Origin: JBGQAS01 sp964498605 | Lineage (GTDB): Bacteria > Chloroflexota > Anaerolineae > Anaerolineales > Anaerolineaceae | Assembly: GCA_964498605.1 (NCBI GenBank) | Contig: CAZCHK010000038.1 | Coordinates: forward strand, 1-20,917 | Length of the DNA: 20,917 nt | Direction of reading: 5' to 3' | Shown here: in pieces, positions 1-6,593 of the stretch | Layout of the letters: the number at the start of each line of letters is the position of its first letter | Position numbering within the stretch: position 1 is the first letter of the stretch | Program-made: the position numbers and the translations under genes | The notes under the pieces: generated by a model | What the model was told of the DNA's origin: nothing | Database searches by the model: none | What the model saw: only the letters and a program-made list of their open reading frames with translations

Positions 1-2
1 AG

Positions 3-1046
3 AAGCCACGAGAATATGAGGTTGAAGCCATACTCAAAGCTTATGGAAAGTGGGGAGTCAAAAGAGTAATTTTCTTTGATCAACCAAATTTAATATCAAA
101 TTGGGGAAGCGAAGGTTGGGTCCAAAGCGATCTAATCAACCGCTTTTTGGATCGGTTTATTTACGTTAGCCAATTATCGCTCGAAAATGGATTAATACCC
201 ATATTCACACCATTGAATCCGTTAGGGAATTATCCTGATTTAATTTTTTTTCGCCAATGCCTTGAAAATTTAATGATCCGGAATCCTGAAATTTTTCATG
301 TCATAGAACTCTCTGTACTTGCTTGGACTCACAATCATGATCTTGACTGGGGAGCTGGTGGCGAGGATCTTCTTCCAGTGAGCTTTGCACCTCGTGGTAA
401 GGAATCCACGGATGATCATAAATGTTTTCGAACCTTTGAGCGGTACGATCAAATTTGCCAGGCGATAATCCAGAAATCTTTACCAATTCACCTGCTTCAA
501 GCTGGTTTAGTTACTAACCAAAATTCTAATCCGCTGTGGGAAGATTTTGATGTCGTGAATAAAATCATCAATCTCCTACGGACACCACTTTCTGTGTCTG
601 ACTGTAATGCATTACCCATTAGCGATTGTGTACATTCATGTAATCTGGTTTTACCGCCCAGTGATCATCCGCTCATGATTCCGACCATTCATTCTCTGGT
701 GACTACACAATCTCAAAAAGACGTACCGCTGCATAATTTGCTTGTCGATCAATCACAGGAATTTGCGCCACAAAAAAAATCGATCAATCTATATGTTTTA
801 TTGCCTTCCTATGATTGGGGAGTATCGGATTGGCACCTGGAAGCAATAAAAACCTTTGTGAAAAACCATAAACCGGCAGTGGGCTTTTCTCTAGAAGAAG
901 CAAAGCTTGCCAAGCAGGTGCTCGTTATTAATGATCAGGGATTTTTCGAGGCTGAACAGATGGAGGATTTACGGTCCTGTGATTGCCTGGTAGAAGAACT
1001 AAATCAATGTGGCACAAGTATTGCAACAATTCTTGCAGCGAGGTAA
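3..1046 (+). CDS. TIM-barrel / glycoside-hydrolase-like protein, 3' part only
   Basis: The reading frame is open from the window edge (first full codon at base 3) to TAA at 1044-1046, giving 347 residues of a protein whose start lies outside the window. A TTG at 147 lies in frame but nothing marks it as a real start, since homology-like sequence continues upstream of it. The N-terminal visible part has alternating hydrophobic strands and Trp/Asp-rich turns (VKRVIFFDQPN, AWTHNHDLDWGAGG at about 318-362) that recall a (beta/alpha)8 glycosidase-like barrel seen in large Chloroflexota proteins. This is family memory, not a computed match. The C-terminal 70 residues look like a separate small domain. 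No catalytic pair can be assigned. It ends 3 nt before ftsZ, and its last codons supply the ftsZ ribosome binding site (AGG), so the two are co-transcribed. Confidence 0.7.
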   Translation, partial: KPREYEVEAILKAYGKWGVKRVIFFDQPNLISNWGSEGWVQSDLINRFLDRFIYVSQLSLENGLIPIFTPLNPLGNYPDLIFFRQCLENLMIRNPEIFHVIELSVLAWTHNHDLDWGAGGEDLLPVSFAPRGKESTDDHKCFRTFERYDQICQAIIQKSLPIHLLQAGLVTNQNSNPLWEDFDVVNKIINLLRTPLSVSDCNALPISDCVHSCNLVLPPSDHPLMIPTIHSLVTTQSQKDVPLHNLLVDQSQEFAPQKKSINLYVLLPSYDWGVSDWHLEAIKTFVKNHKPAVGFSLEEAKLAKQVLVINDQGFFEAEQMEDLRSCDCLVEELNQCGTSIATILAAR

Positions 1047-1049
1047 AAA

Positions 1050-2186
1050 ATGACAATAAATATCGCTCCACAACCGATTGTTCATACACCTATTGCTTCC
1101 AGATTGCCCATCCTTAAGGTCGTTGGATTAGGTGGAGCAGGGTGTAACGCGATCAACCGGATGATCGAGATCGGGTTCAAAAATGTTGAATTCATCGCAG
1201 CAAATACCGATGCCCAAGTTCTTAAAACTAATTTAGCACCGACAAAGATACAACTGGGCCCACATCTTACTCGTGGTCTCGGAGCTGGTGGAGTTCCCGC
1301 AACAGGTGAAGCCGCAGCTGAAGAAAGCTACCGGGAACTTAGCCGCGCACTCGATGGGGCTGACATGGTATTCCTAACTGCCGGGATGGGAGGTGGGACC
1401 GGAACCGGATCAATCCCGATTGCAGCGAGAGTTGCAAGAAGCTTGGGGGCAATAGTTATCGCTGTTGTTTCTACCCCTTTTTCATTTGAAGCTGGTCGAC
1501 GTCAGCGGAACGCCATAGAAGGTTTAACAAAATTACAGCATTACACAGATACAATGATCACAATCCCAAATGATAAACTGGTGAAGCTTGCCTCTCAAGA
1601 TATGACGATGGAAATGGCATTTCGATTAGCTGATGATATCCTGCGCCAGGGCGTACAGGGAATTTCAGAACTTGTAACCGAATCCGGAATGATTAATGTG
1701 GATTTTGCGCATATTCGGCATATGATGCTCAATGGAAAAGGAGCCTTGTTAACCATAGGGGTTGGAAGCGGCGAGAATAAGGCTATGAAAGCAATAGAAA
1801 ACGCCTTGAATCATCCCCTGCTTGATTCAATAAACCTGGACTCGTCAACCGGGATCATAGCCAATTTTTCAGGTGGCTCCGATCTCACTTTTATTGAAGT
1901 ATCAGATGCCTTATCTTTTATACAAGAAAAAACAAATAACCATGCTGAAATCATTCCCGGTGTGATTAATGATGATCGCATGAATGATCGGGCACAAGTG
2001 ATCCTGATTATTACCGGTATTGGCGCAACTTCGATCGACAAGCATTCACAGACAAAATCCTGTAATAGCGAGAATCTTAATCAAATTGAGAATAATCAAT
2101 CAGCAGATCTCCCGTTTAACGAAGTAGAAGAGAATTTTCAGACTGAATTGGATATTCCTGCATTCTTACGCAGGCGGATAAAGTGA
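1050..2186 (+). CDS. ftsZ: Cell division protein FtsZ (tubulin-like GTPase)
   Basis: 378 residues. FtsZ polymerises at midcell into the Z ring and hydrolyses GTP at the interface between subunits. The nucleotide-binding half shows GLGGAGCNA at about 27-35 and the tubulin signature GGGTGTG at 114-120, followed by the PFSFEAGRR segment. The C-terminal half carries the T7 loop at 216-221 and the NFSGG strand. An acidic linker follows, and the protein ends in DIPAFLRRRIK, which matches the conserved C-terminal peptide that docks FtsA/ZipA/SepF-type partners. The T7 loop reads NVDFAH: the second aspartate of the usual NxDxxD (E. coli Asp212) is His221. The ATG at 1050 follows an AGG-containing ribosome binding site inside the end of the preceding gene. 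The surrounding genes are not the usual ftsQ/ftsA/mur cluster. Family assignment is secure; whether it is the main FtsZ or a second paralogue cannot be told from here. Confidence 0.97.
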   Translation: MTINIAPQPIVHTPIASRLPILKVVGLGGAGCNAINRMIEIGFKNVEFIAANTDAQVLKTNLAPTKIQLGPHLTRGLGAGGVPATGEAAAEESYRELSRALDGADMVFLTAGMGGGTGTGSIPIAARVARSLGAIVIAVVSTPFSFEAGRRQRNAIEGLTKLQHYTDTMITIPNDKLVKLASQDMTMEMAFRLADDILRQGVQGISELVTESGMINVDFAHIRHMMLNGKGALLTIGVGSGENKAMKAIENALNHPLLDSINLDSSTGIIANFSGGSDLTFIEVSDALSFIQEKTNNHAEIIPGVINDDRMNDRAQVILIITGIGATSIDKHSQTKSCNSENLNQIENNQSADLPFNEVEENFQTELDIPAFLRRRIK

Positions 2187-2193
2187 GGAAAAA

Positions 2194-2412
2194 ATGGATC
2201 CAAGTATTATTTCGTTAGTTAAAGCTAAAATCAGCAAGGAGCATCCAGAATTTTCCGGGTGTCAACCAAATATCTCACAAATTTCTGAGAATAAATATTC
2301 CTGGATAATCAAAACAACAATCACCACTGAAGGTGGTTACTCGATGCCGAGAACTCTAAGGCTGACCACGGATTCGAAAGGAAGAATCCTGAAGAAAACG
2401 ACCTCAAAATAG
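2194..2412 (+). CDS. Small hypothetical protein downstream of ftsZ
   Basis: 72 residues, soluble, with no membrane segment and no cysteine pair (a single Cys at residue 23). It is rich in Ser, Thr, Ile and Lys, with an N-terminal helix-like stretch and two beta-hairpin-like stretches (YSWIIKTTITTEGG and PRTLRLTTDSKGRILKK). The ATG lies 7 nt after the ftsZ stop and is preceded by GAGGA at proper spacing, so it is a credible operon member. I do not recognise the family. Its position suggests a role linked to FtsZ, but that is inference from order alone. Confidence 0.7.
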   Translation: MDPSIISLVKAKISKEHPEFSGCQPNISQISENKYSWIIKTTITTEGGYSMPRTLRLTTDSKGRILKKTTSK

Positions 2413-2422
2413 AAGGTGCCCC

Positions 2423-2623
2423 ATGATTGCTGATTGCCCGAATCAACTCGAGATGAAAATTTGGAATGCTACAATTCCTTTGCTGGTAAAAGGAAAGCGT
2501 TTGCAAAAATGGTTTCTGTCTATTTCATCTTCACAAATAGAGAAGAGCTATTTTATAAAAGGCTGTTTGATATTCTTTGGGATCACGATGGGCTTTTTAT
2601 CAGGATTACTATTCTTTATTTAG
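2423..2623 (+). CDS. Small protein with C-terminal membrane segment
   Basis: 66 residues. The first 43 are polar to amphipathic, and residues about 44-66 (FIKGCLIFFGITMGFLSGLL) form one membrane helix ending at the stop, giving a tail-anchored layout. The ATG lies 10 nt after the previous stop and is preceded by AAGGTG at good spacing. It fits the operon, and the next gene starts 10 nt after its stop. Function is unknown. An alternative frame at 2434 overlaps it but lacks a ribosome binding site and membrane logic. Confidence 0.55.
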   Translation: MIADCPNQLEMKIWNATIPLLVKGKRLQKWFLSISSSQIEKSYFIKGCLIFFGITMGFLSGLLFFI

Positions 2624-2633
2624 CTTCATTATC

Positions 2634-3290
2634 ATGCGAAGCCCTAAGTACTTCCTGTTCTTTTTAGCAGCATTCGTCCCCTTTTTTGCGGCGGGTGCAA
2701 TCACCGCATCGCTTTTCGATGAGACGAAGATTTCACTATCTGAATTGGATTCAATCCCATCTCGAGGATCCTTACAAGCAACGGTATTGCTATACAAAGA
2801 AAACAACCATTCACAAAATCCTTCGCTACCTGAATCCATTGATTTGCTTATTATGAACCTTGGAGCTGATGCCAATCTGCATATTATTCACATCTTTCCA
2901 ACCCATGACGATAGCAGTAACATCCTGCTTTTGAGTGATCTCGCCTTAATACTTCAGAAAGATAATCCAGATGTGATTTCATATTTTGAGAATCTGAAGG
3001 AAATATCAATCAATGGCATTGTCAAATATGATAATCTAGCAGAAAAAAGCATCAGAGAAATATTTCCCCCTTACCTGGAGAATTACTCCGGAGAAATTTC
3101 TGATAAAAAAAATCCTATAACATTATGTGAACATGTCCAGACTCTGCAGATGCTTTTTGCTGGAAATATCAATATTGGGTCGCTATACCCCAAACATATC
3201 AATTCCTCATTCGATGTATCGAGTCGTTTCTTAATGAAGTCTCTGGATATTTTGGCAGATGGAGATTTCACCTGCCAGTCATTCGAGTAA
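2634..3290 (+). CDS. Membrane-anchored extracytoplasmic protein, possibly LCP-like
   Basis: 218 residues from the ATG at 2634; the frame extends to a TTG at 2577, but that would put 19 residues before an obvious N-terminal hydrophobic segment and overlap the previous gene. Residues 6-27 form a signal anchor or signal peptide (FLFFLAAFVPFFAAGA). The rest is an alpha/beta domain with strands such as LQATVLLYKENN, IDLLIMNLGA and LHIIHIFPTHD. The order of strands and the late 'ISINGIVKYDN' segment loosely recall degenerate LytR-CpsA-Psr-type domains, but the conserved Arg/Asp residues of active LCP enzymes are not visible, so this is weak. No clear Shine-Dalgarno precedes 2634; translational coupling to the 66-aa gene is likely. 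The 3' end overlaps the convergent isomerase gene by 12 bp. Confidence 0.7.
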   Translation: MRSPKYFLFFLAAFVPFFAAGAITASLFDETKISLSELDSIPSRGSLQATVLLYKENNHSQNPSLPESIDLLIMNLGADANLHIIHIFPTHDDSSNILLLSDLALILQKDNPDVISYFENLKEISINGIVKYDNLAEKSIREIFPPYLENYSGEISDKKNPITLCEHVQTLQMLFAGNINIGSLYPKHINSSFDVSSRFLMKSLDILADGDFTCQSFE

Positions 3291-4343
3291 TTTTGTTATT
3301 TTTTTCTTGAATTCAATGATGGGTTGTATGGGCGTAGGATCCCGATCATACAGCATTGCCAAGTAATAAGCCATGTAATCGCCCAAGAGAATAGTAGACC
3401 ACATTTGAAGTAGCCGCGATTTTCCATTGGCAATGACCCCATCTGATGCAATTCCATTGGCCACCAATTCTTTTTCCATCATCTCAATCCGAACCTTGTT
3501 TTTCTTTAAAAGAAGGTTTGAATTAAGAAAAATCGCAAATTGATCCTTGAGCTTTTCTCCTGGCTCCAGAATACCAGCAAGCGAATTGTGATTGGCTTCC
3601 GGGATCACATCATATTGAGCCCATACTTTAACCAGTTCATTTAATTGTCCTTTCCATCTTCTTGCCACAGGGATGAGAAAATCTGAAGCGTAAATCGTGA
3701 TAAAACGATTCGCTAGTCGAGATGCTATTTTTTTTGCTGGATTTTCCGCTGTGGGCACTGATGCGATCAAGCGCTTCTGTTGTTCCTCCATGAAATCAAC
3801 GCATTCCTTAATTGCAGCTTCCTGATCCCCAATGAGCCCTATCTGATTGAGGATGGAAAGAAGTATGCCAAAATTGAATCCCACCGCTGATCTTGGTTGA
3901 CCCGCATGGGAGAATTGAACAACAGGAATGCTGTTTTCAAGTGCAACTTGATTCAGCTGTCCGCCTGTCGTCACTGCAAATGCAGAGCAATCACGTTTGA
4001 TTGCTTCATGGAATGAAGACAGCGCCTCTTCAGTGTTTCCCGAATGCGAACTTACGATCACACAACAATTTTTCCCCGCTGACCAAATTGGCAGTCCATA
4101 ATTCCTATGAACGATGATCGGGATCTTAATTTGATTTTCGAGGCAGGACGCAATCAGATCTGCGCCAATAGCCGAGCCGCCCATTCCTGTCAGCACAATC
4201 GAGCTGCATTCACAAGACAAGATTAAATTATGCCTCTTTGCCTGTTTCCAGCCCTTATCCAGTTGAGCTGGAAGACTGTCGATTTCAGACAACATGTTTG
4301 ATTTATCAACATTCGCAAAGTTTTGAAAATCGTCCAGGTTCAT
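3279..4343 (-). CDS. Bifunctional phosphoglucose/phosphomannose isomerase
   Basis: 354 residues of the SIS-domain isomerase family that interconverts glucose-6-phosphate or mannose-6-phosphate with fructose-6-phosphate. Visible family marks are GMGGSAIGADL (sugar-phosphate binding turn, about 54-64), SSHSGNTEEA (the SIS phosphate-binding Ser/Thr cluster), PRSAVGFNFG, EANHNSLAG (containing the catalytic Glu and His region of the family) and the C-terminal DRDPTPIQPI segment ending in a Lys-rich helix. Length fits the archaeal/Chloroflexota type of 300-350 residues, well below classical Pgi. The ATG at 4343 has no strong ribosome binding site and lies 19 nt after the 61-aa gene stop, so coupled translation is probable. 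Product would feed glycolysis and GDP-mannose-type nucleotide sugars. The C-terminal codons overlap the convergent 218-aa gene. Confidence 0.93.
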   Translation of the reverse strand: MNLDDFQNFANVDKSNMLSEIDSLPAQLDKGWKQAKRHNLILSCECSSIVLTGMGGSAIGADLIASCLENQIKIPIIVHRNYGLPIWSAGKNCCVIVSSHSGNTEEALSSFHEAIKRDCSAFAVTTGGQLNQVALENSIPVVQFSHAGQPRSAVGFNFGILLSILNQIGLIGDQEAAIKECVDFMEEQQKRLIASVPTAENPAKKIASRLANRFITIYASDFLIPVARRWKGQLNELVKVWAQYDVIPEANHNSLAGILEPGEKLKDQFAIFLNSNLLLKKNKVRIEMMEKELVANGIASDGVIANGKSRLLQMWSTILLGDYMAYYLAMLYDRDPTPIQPIIEFKKKITKLLE

Positions 4344-4362
4344 GATGCAGAAGTAATAATTT

Positions 4363-4548
4363 CTATTTTTTCTCGATGACGGCTTTTACCAAAGATAGGA
4401 ATTCCTGCCATTCTTCCTTAAAAAAATGCAGAGTGACATTGTTGATATCGAGATGAAATGTTGTTTCATCAGGCTCATCAGCTTGCCATGCCAAGAAATT
4501 CTCGGTTTCAGCAATAATTGTGGTTCTAGGTTCAACTGGTTGCGACAT
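4363..4548 (-). CDS. Small conserved-type hypothetical protein
   Basis: 61 residues, soluble and acidic, with the core ETENFLAWQADEPDETTFHLDINNVTLHFFKEEWQEFL, which has the look of a compact antiparallel sheet followed by a helix. The strong AAGGAG ribosome binding site 6 nt before the ATG supports the start and frame. I recall similar small proteins in Anaerolineae genomes, but no function is known to me. It sits directly upstream of the isomerase gene and downstream of a candidate promoter near 4661-4691. Confidence 0.78.
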   Translation of the reverse strand: MSQPVEPRTTIIAETENFLAWQADEPDETTFHLDINNVTLHFFKEEWQEFLSLVKAVIEKK

Positions 4549-4660
4549 TTATTCTCCTTATTTTCGTTGTGATCAGTTTGCCAATTTTTCAAAAATACCA
4601 TGATAATTATTCTTCCCTTTTTCCTCATTCTCCCTGATGTAATTGATAATCCACTAATCG

Positions 4661-4691
4661 ATCATACCAAATAAAATGGCCGCGGCGTCAA
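4661..4691 (-). promoter_or_regulatory. Candidate promoter for the 61-aa gene and isomerase
   Basis: Read on the minus strand, TTGACG (4691-4686) is followed after 19 nt by an extended -10, TGGTATGAT (4669-4661). The -35 overlaps the stop codon of the FHA gene. The 19-nt spacer is long, but the TGn extension can compensate. It predicts a leader of about 105 nt before the 61-aa gene. Confidence 0.4.
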
Positions 4692-5326
4692 TAGCACGAG
4701 CCTGGCGCAATCGATTGAAACAGATCACCTAAAAATCCTTGACACCATAAATCACCAATCTCAACAATCAATATGGGCACTAGACAGAATACCACGAGAA
4801 ATATGATTATGATTGTCAGAATGATTGCCCAACCAGGGTATTTTTTTAATTTTTCCTTTTGAATCCTGCTCTGCGGTTGATTTTTTTTCTCAACAAGGCT
4901 TTGAAGAATTTCCGGCTCTTTTAATATGGGGGGTGGCATGTGCGCATCTCCCAGGCTTCCGGGCTGGTTGAATTTTTTATTTTCTGGTGATATATAGCTC
5001 ACAACCGTTGCTTCCGCGTCTGGAGTAAATGCATCAAATTTGAAAGTGACCTGGCCTCCGAACTTGATGATGTCACCATTCAGTATTTTTGTTGGTATTA
5101 CTATCCTTATATCGTTTACAAATGTGCCGTTTGTTGATCGATTGTCATCCAGCACAAAATTGCCATTCAAAAACGTCAATTTAGCATGCTTCCGCGATAC
5201 TTCCGGGTTGTTTACATTCAAATCTACGCTTTTATCGCGACCAATCCAAATTTCATTTTTTTCCAGATAATATTGGGTTCCCACCTTTGGTCCTTCAATC
5301 ATTGTCAACCAATATTTATCAGACAC
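4688..5326 (-). CDS. FHA-domain protein with single membrane segment
   Basis: 212 residues. Residues about 8-98 form a forkhead-associated domain, which binds phosphothreonine peptides. The key residues are all present: GR at 29-30, SRKHA at 44-48 and NRSTNGT at 62-68, then the closing LNGD strand. A Pro/Lys-rich linker (about 105-160) leads to one membrane helix at about 166-190 and a short tail with two cysteines. FHA would face the cytoplasm and the tail the outside, which suits a docking protein for a Ser/Thr kinase substrate at the membrane; no kinase gene is in the window. The start is GTG at 5326, supported by a strong GAGGAGGA ribosome binding site and an upstream promoter. Confidence 0.92.
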   Translation of the reverse strand: MSDKYWLTMIEGPKVGTQYYLEKNEIWIGRDKSVDLNVNNPEVSRKHAKLTFLNGNFVLDDNRSTNGTFVNDIRIVIPTKILNGDIIKFGGQVTFKFDAFTPDAEATVVSYISPENKKFNQPGSLGDAHMPPPILKEPEILQSLVEKKNQPQSRIQKEKLKKYPGWAIILTIIIIFLVVFCLVPILIVEIGDLWCQGFLGDLFQSIAPGSCY

Positions 5327-5353
5327 GGATTCCTCCTCTCGATTATCAAATAC

Positions 5354-5382
5354 AGTTTAGCGGATGGCAGGATGGATGTCAA
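5354..5382 (-). promoter_or_regulatory. Sigma70-type promoter for the FHA gene
   Basis: On the minus strand a perfect TTGACA (5382-5377) is followed by a 17-nt spacer and TAAACT (5359-5354). Transcription would start near 5347, leaving a leader of about 20 nt that contains the GAGGAGGA ribosome binding site and the GTG start at 5326. Confidence 0.65.
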
Positions 5383-5604
5383 CAATAAAAGACCCCACCA
5401 TGCCGTGTGCTGCAAAGTTTTGAACCTGCAAAAGCAGGTGGATTCCTACTAAGAATTTCCGCCTTGGCAAAAGCCTATCGCGTACATTCTAAAAGTTCGG
5501 AACCCTTTTAACAAATGTTGGCTCAAAACGCGAAACGCTGCATCACGAGCACAGTAGGGTAAACTTTTTATACCACGTTTATCATCACCTGTGAAGATGA
5601 TTGC
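5383..5604. other. Region between divergent promoters with several short hairpins
   Basis: No convincing gene. The stretch holds several small perfect stem-loops with A-rich or T-rich loops: ACCTGC-AAAA-GCAGGT at 5424-5439, GGC-AAAA-GCC near 5466-5475, an AAAAG...CTTTT hairpin near 5492-5510, and GCG-AAA-CGC near 5529-5537. A minus-strand frame (5449-5691) is open through most of it, but it runs into the thpR promoter and start. A structured RNA or an old gene remnant are both possible; neither is established. Confidence 0.3.
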
Positions 5605-5633
5605 TTGACAATGAGGATGTGCCTGCATATACT
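5605..5633 (+). promoter_or_regulatory. Near-consensus promoter for thpR, leaderless start
   Basis: TTGACA at 5605-5610, a 17-nt spacer and TATACT at 5628-5633 match the sigma70 consensus at 11 of 12 positions. A start point 7-8 nt after the -10 falls at 5640-5641, on or next to the GTG start codon of thpR, so the mRNA would have essentially no leader. Confidence 0.75.
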
Positions 5634-5640
5634 TCAAAAA

Positions 5641-6222
5641 GTGAATCTTATCCGGGTATTCCTGGGAATCCGATTGACGCATGTCAACCAAGTGCGCTTA
5701 ACAAATTTTCAAATTGATATTAAGAGCTTCCTCAATACAGGATTGACCTGGGTTCAACCTGAAAATTTTCATCTGACATTGGGTTTCCTTGGAGAACTTG
5801 ATCAAAAAAGCATCGACAAACTGATATATGAATTGGAGTTGGAGCTGTCAAAATTCAATCAAACTGCGTGCACTTTCACGGGGCTAGGTACATTTCCACA
5901 TTTTCGACAGCCACGTGTTGTTTGGATAGGTGTCAGGAGTACTCCCGGGTTGGGAAAATTGACTTCTGCAGTTCAAAATACTAGCCACAAGTGCGGTATA
6001 AAGATTAAAGCTGATAGTACTACGCCACACGTGACCCTGGCAAGAATAAAGCAAAACCTGAATCCGACAGAGATTCTTGCCATTGGAATGAATATTAGGC
6101 AAATAAAACCGCCAGATTTGACGGATCAAGTCCTAGACAGGATTATCTTATTTAGAAGTGAATTGCGGTCCATTGGTCCTTTATACACCAATTTGCATGA
6201 ATTCCTAATCCCCCCTACCTGA
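5641..6222 (+). CDS. thpR: RNA 2',3'-cyclic phosphodiesterase (2H family)
   Basis: 193 residues from GTG 5641. The 2H phosphoesterase fold opens 2',3'-cyclic phosphate ends on RNA to 2'-phosphates (the same family was first described as 2'-5' RNA ligase). Both catalytic HxT motifs are present: HLTLGF at 44-49 and HVTLAR at 130-135. The N terminus NLIRVFLGIRL matches the usual first beta strand, so the start at 5641 gives the expected length; the frame is open back to a TTG at 5605, but that codon lies in the promoter -35 box. There is no Shine-Dalgarno, in line with a leaderless transcript. It is followed by rsfS after 13-28 nt, depending on the rsfS start, and is probably co-transcribed with it. 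Confidence 0.92.
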   Translation: MNLIRVFLGIRLTHVNQVRLTNFQIDIKSFLNTGLTWVQPENFHLTLGFLGELDQKSIDKLIYELELELSKFNQTACTFTGLGTFPHFRQPRVVWIGVRSTPGLGKLTSAVQNTSHKCGIKIKADSTTPHVTLARIKQNLNPTEILAIGMNIRQIKPPDLTDQVLDRIILFRSELRSIGPLYTNLHEFLIPPT

Positions 6223-6235
6223 CACGAGGTGTGAA

Positions 6236-6580
6236 CTGAACACTATTGATTTGGCGAAACGCATTATCAATGCATTGGATGAAAAGAAGGCAGAAAATAT
6301 TTTGTTTCTTGATATAAAAGAAGTATCGTCATTCACGGATTATTTCGTGATATGTTCTGGAAGCAGCAGCCGCATGTTGGAAAGTCTCTCAAATTCAGTC
6401 ATGAATGCCTGTCAATCCATAAAAATCAAGGGGATAAAAAAGGATGGTCACTCAGAAGCCGGGTGGATAGTCCTCGATATTGGAGATATTGTCATTCATC
6501 TTTTTAATGAAGAACAGAGAGCCTATTATGACCTGGAAGAGTTGTGGTCAAATGGGAAAATTCTTCTTCACCTCAATTGA
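6236..6580 (+). CDS. rsfS: Ribosomal silencing factor RsfS (Iojap/YbeB family)
   Basis: 114 residues if started at CTG 6236, 109 from TTG 6251. RsfS binds ribosomal protein L14 (uL14) on the large subunit and blocks joining of the small subunit under starvation. Family marks are the KKAENILFLDIKEVSSFTDY segment, SGSSSRML, KKDGHSEAGWIVLDIGDIVIHLF and the closing YYDLEELW. The TTG at 6251 has no ribosome binding site at workable distance, whereas AGGTG at 6227-6231 lies 4 nt before CTG 6236, giving an N terminus MNTIDLAKRI closer to the family's usual length. Automatic callers would report 6251. It lies between thpR and the Rrf2 gene. Confidence 0.93.
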   Translation: MNTIDLAKRIINALDEKKAENILFLDIKEVSSFTDYFVICSGSSSRMLESLSNSVMNACQSIKIKGIKKDGHSEAGWIVLDIGDIVIHLFNEEQRAYYDLEELWSNGKILLHLN

Positions 6581-6593
6581 ACCTCGATAAAGA

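Noticed and set aside
2434..2667. Plus-strand 77-codon frame overlapping the 66-aa gene
   Set aside because: No ribosome binding site and no coherent membrane or domain pattern; the 2423 and 2634 frames explain the region better.
4386..4628. Minus-strand 80-codon frame overlapping the 61-aa gene
   Set aside because: Out of frame with the 61-aa gene, which has the strong AAGGAG site; its own GGGAG lies too close to its ATG.
5449..5691. Minus-strand 80-codon open frame with a protein-like composition (HPHCQAIIFTGDDKRG region)
   Set aside because: It overlaps the thpR start and the whole near-consensus thpR promoter, has no ribosome binding site at its TTG, nor at the inner ATGs at 5682 and 5628, and matches no family I know. 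Kept only as a possible remnant in the spacer entry.
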